DNA from: Apus apus
Lineage: Eukaryota; Chordata; Aves; Apodiformes; Apodidae
Direction: 5' to 3'
Assembly (NCBI RefSeq): GCF_020740795.1
Contig: NC_067294.1
Coordinates: forward strand, 248,001 to 312,000
Length of the DNA: 64,000 nucleotides
The notes beneath the pieces are model-generated. The model was not told where the DNA came from. It saw only the letters and a list, made by a program, of their open reading frames with translations, and searched no databases. Both the position numbers and the translations under genes were made by a program. Of this stretch, positions 63,101 to 64,000 are shown one piece after another (the stretch's first letter is position 1; the number at the start of each line of letters is the position of its first letter).

Positions 63101-64000
63101 AGGGTGTGATAGGGAGCTCTGACAGGCAGTTTGCTGCTCAGGAGGTGGCAGAATGCCCAGCTGTGCAGCTGCCAGGCTTGGTTACTGGTGTTCAGGAGTA
63201 TCTGTGGGGCAGACAGGGCAGTTTTCTTCATTAGGAATGGTTGGTGCACTTGCATTTTTGTTGTGGTAACTCAGGAGCTGGTAATAGCTTTCCTTGTTTG
63301 CACTAATTGTATCTCCTTTGCATTTTTCTTACTCTGTCCATTTCAAGGCCTTTTAGGAAAAAATATGTTGTCATTGTTCATATGCTTGCAGGGTTTTATT
63401 TTACTCTCTACTAGCTCCAGGAATGTATAAGAGGAAGGCTGTTTCAGCTGTCCCAGGTACAGAGCTTTCTTTTTGCAATTGCACTCTTACAGTACAACTT
63501 TTTTTCCACAGAAGACAGTAAGAGTGAAATCCATGGATTTTGTCTTGAATGTGACCTTCTTGGAGCATTTTCAGTAAGGAAGAAGTGTGCAAGCCGCTTT
63601 GAAATATGTTATTGTTAAATTAGGAACTCAGCCCGCAGGGTCTCTCCTTAATGATATGCTAAATTTTGTCTTTTAAGGGGCAGAGAGTCAAGGGTGAGAG
63701 GGACAGCTTGCTCTGGATCCCTGCCACCTCTTCTGTGCAAACATATCTCTCGGTTTCCTGCAGGCAGCGGCTGCCGCTGGGCGGGAGACCCTCTGCTGCC
63801 TCCGGGCGCAGCTGCATCCCGGGCTGCCCCTCCGGAGGGGCAGGTTCCCCGCTGCCCGGGCTGGGCTGGAGCTGCTGGGAGCTGCACGGGATGCTCGCAC
63901 CAGTTAGGGGCGGAATTCTCTGTTTCTAGCCAGTGGCGTTTCTAAACCTCTTATTGCAACATAAGTGTTTGTAAATAAGCTCTGATAGTCTAAACATTTA
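56939..64000 (+). other. PPP2R2B: PPP2R2B intron to the right edge
   Basis: Seven kilobases without a convincing coding exon. Two GC- and CpG-rich patches occur at about 62.08-62.23 kb and 63.75-63.91 kb, and a T-run at 60710-60723. A possible 32-nt exon at 61937-61968 has a perfect donor and compatible phase but weak support. No mobile element or RNA gene recognised. Confidence 0.65.

Overview
The window is vertebrate nuclear DNA, most likely from a bird. It holds split protein-coding genes with GT-AG introns, CpG-island promoters and long non-coding stretches. The order DPYSL3, STK32A, PPP2R2B is the one I know from amniotes (human 5q32; chicken chromosome 13 as I recall it). Both complete genes are compressed into about 20 kb each, and I recognise no mammalian SINE families; both points fit an avian genome. 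The species cannot be named from the sequence, and statements about human proteins below come from memory, not from a search.

Layout. (1) 1-21.5 kb, plus strand: DPYSL3 (CRMP4), short isoform. It has a tandem-repeat and GC-box promoter at the left edge, 14 coding exons whose lengths sum to 1,713 nt (570 residues plus stop), and several poly(A) signals. (2) 21.5-46.5 kb, minus strand: STK32A (YANK1), a Ser/Thr kinase. It has 12 coding exons (1,161 nt, 386 residues), tail-to-tail with DPYSL3, and a CpG island at 45.8-46.6 kb that is the probable promoter. (3) 46.5-53 kb: the head-to-head interval between STK32A and PPP2R2B. A second CpG island here (50.1-51.35 kb) contains a striking 18-copy, 17-bp minisatellite. 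(4) 53-64 kb, plus strand: the 5' end of PPP2R2B, a PP2A B55 regulatory subunit. Two alternative N-terminal coding exons are visible: one carries the WCFSQVKG segment shared with other B55 subunits, the other is the Bbeta2 mitochondrial-targeting leader. Both end in the same splice phase, so each can join the common WD40-coding exons, which lie beyond the right edge.

The genes do not form an operon. They are independently transcribed neighbours linked by conserved synteny. DPYSL3 and PPP2R2B are predominantly neuronal. DPYSL3 is a GSK3/CDK5-type phosphoprotein of the growth cone, and PPP2R2B steers PP2A in neurons; any functional link between them is inference.

I found no CRISPR, phage, insertion sequence, rRNA or tRNA, and no clearly undescribed biochemical system. 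The most interesting points are the promoter-island minisatellite between STK32A and PPP2R2B, the locally diverged DPYSL3 exon 4, the alternative PPP2R2B N-terminal exons with an unresolved upstream exon, and the facing poly(A) signals where DPYSL3 and STK32A converge.
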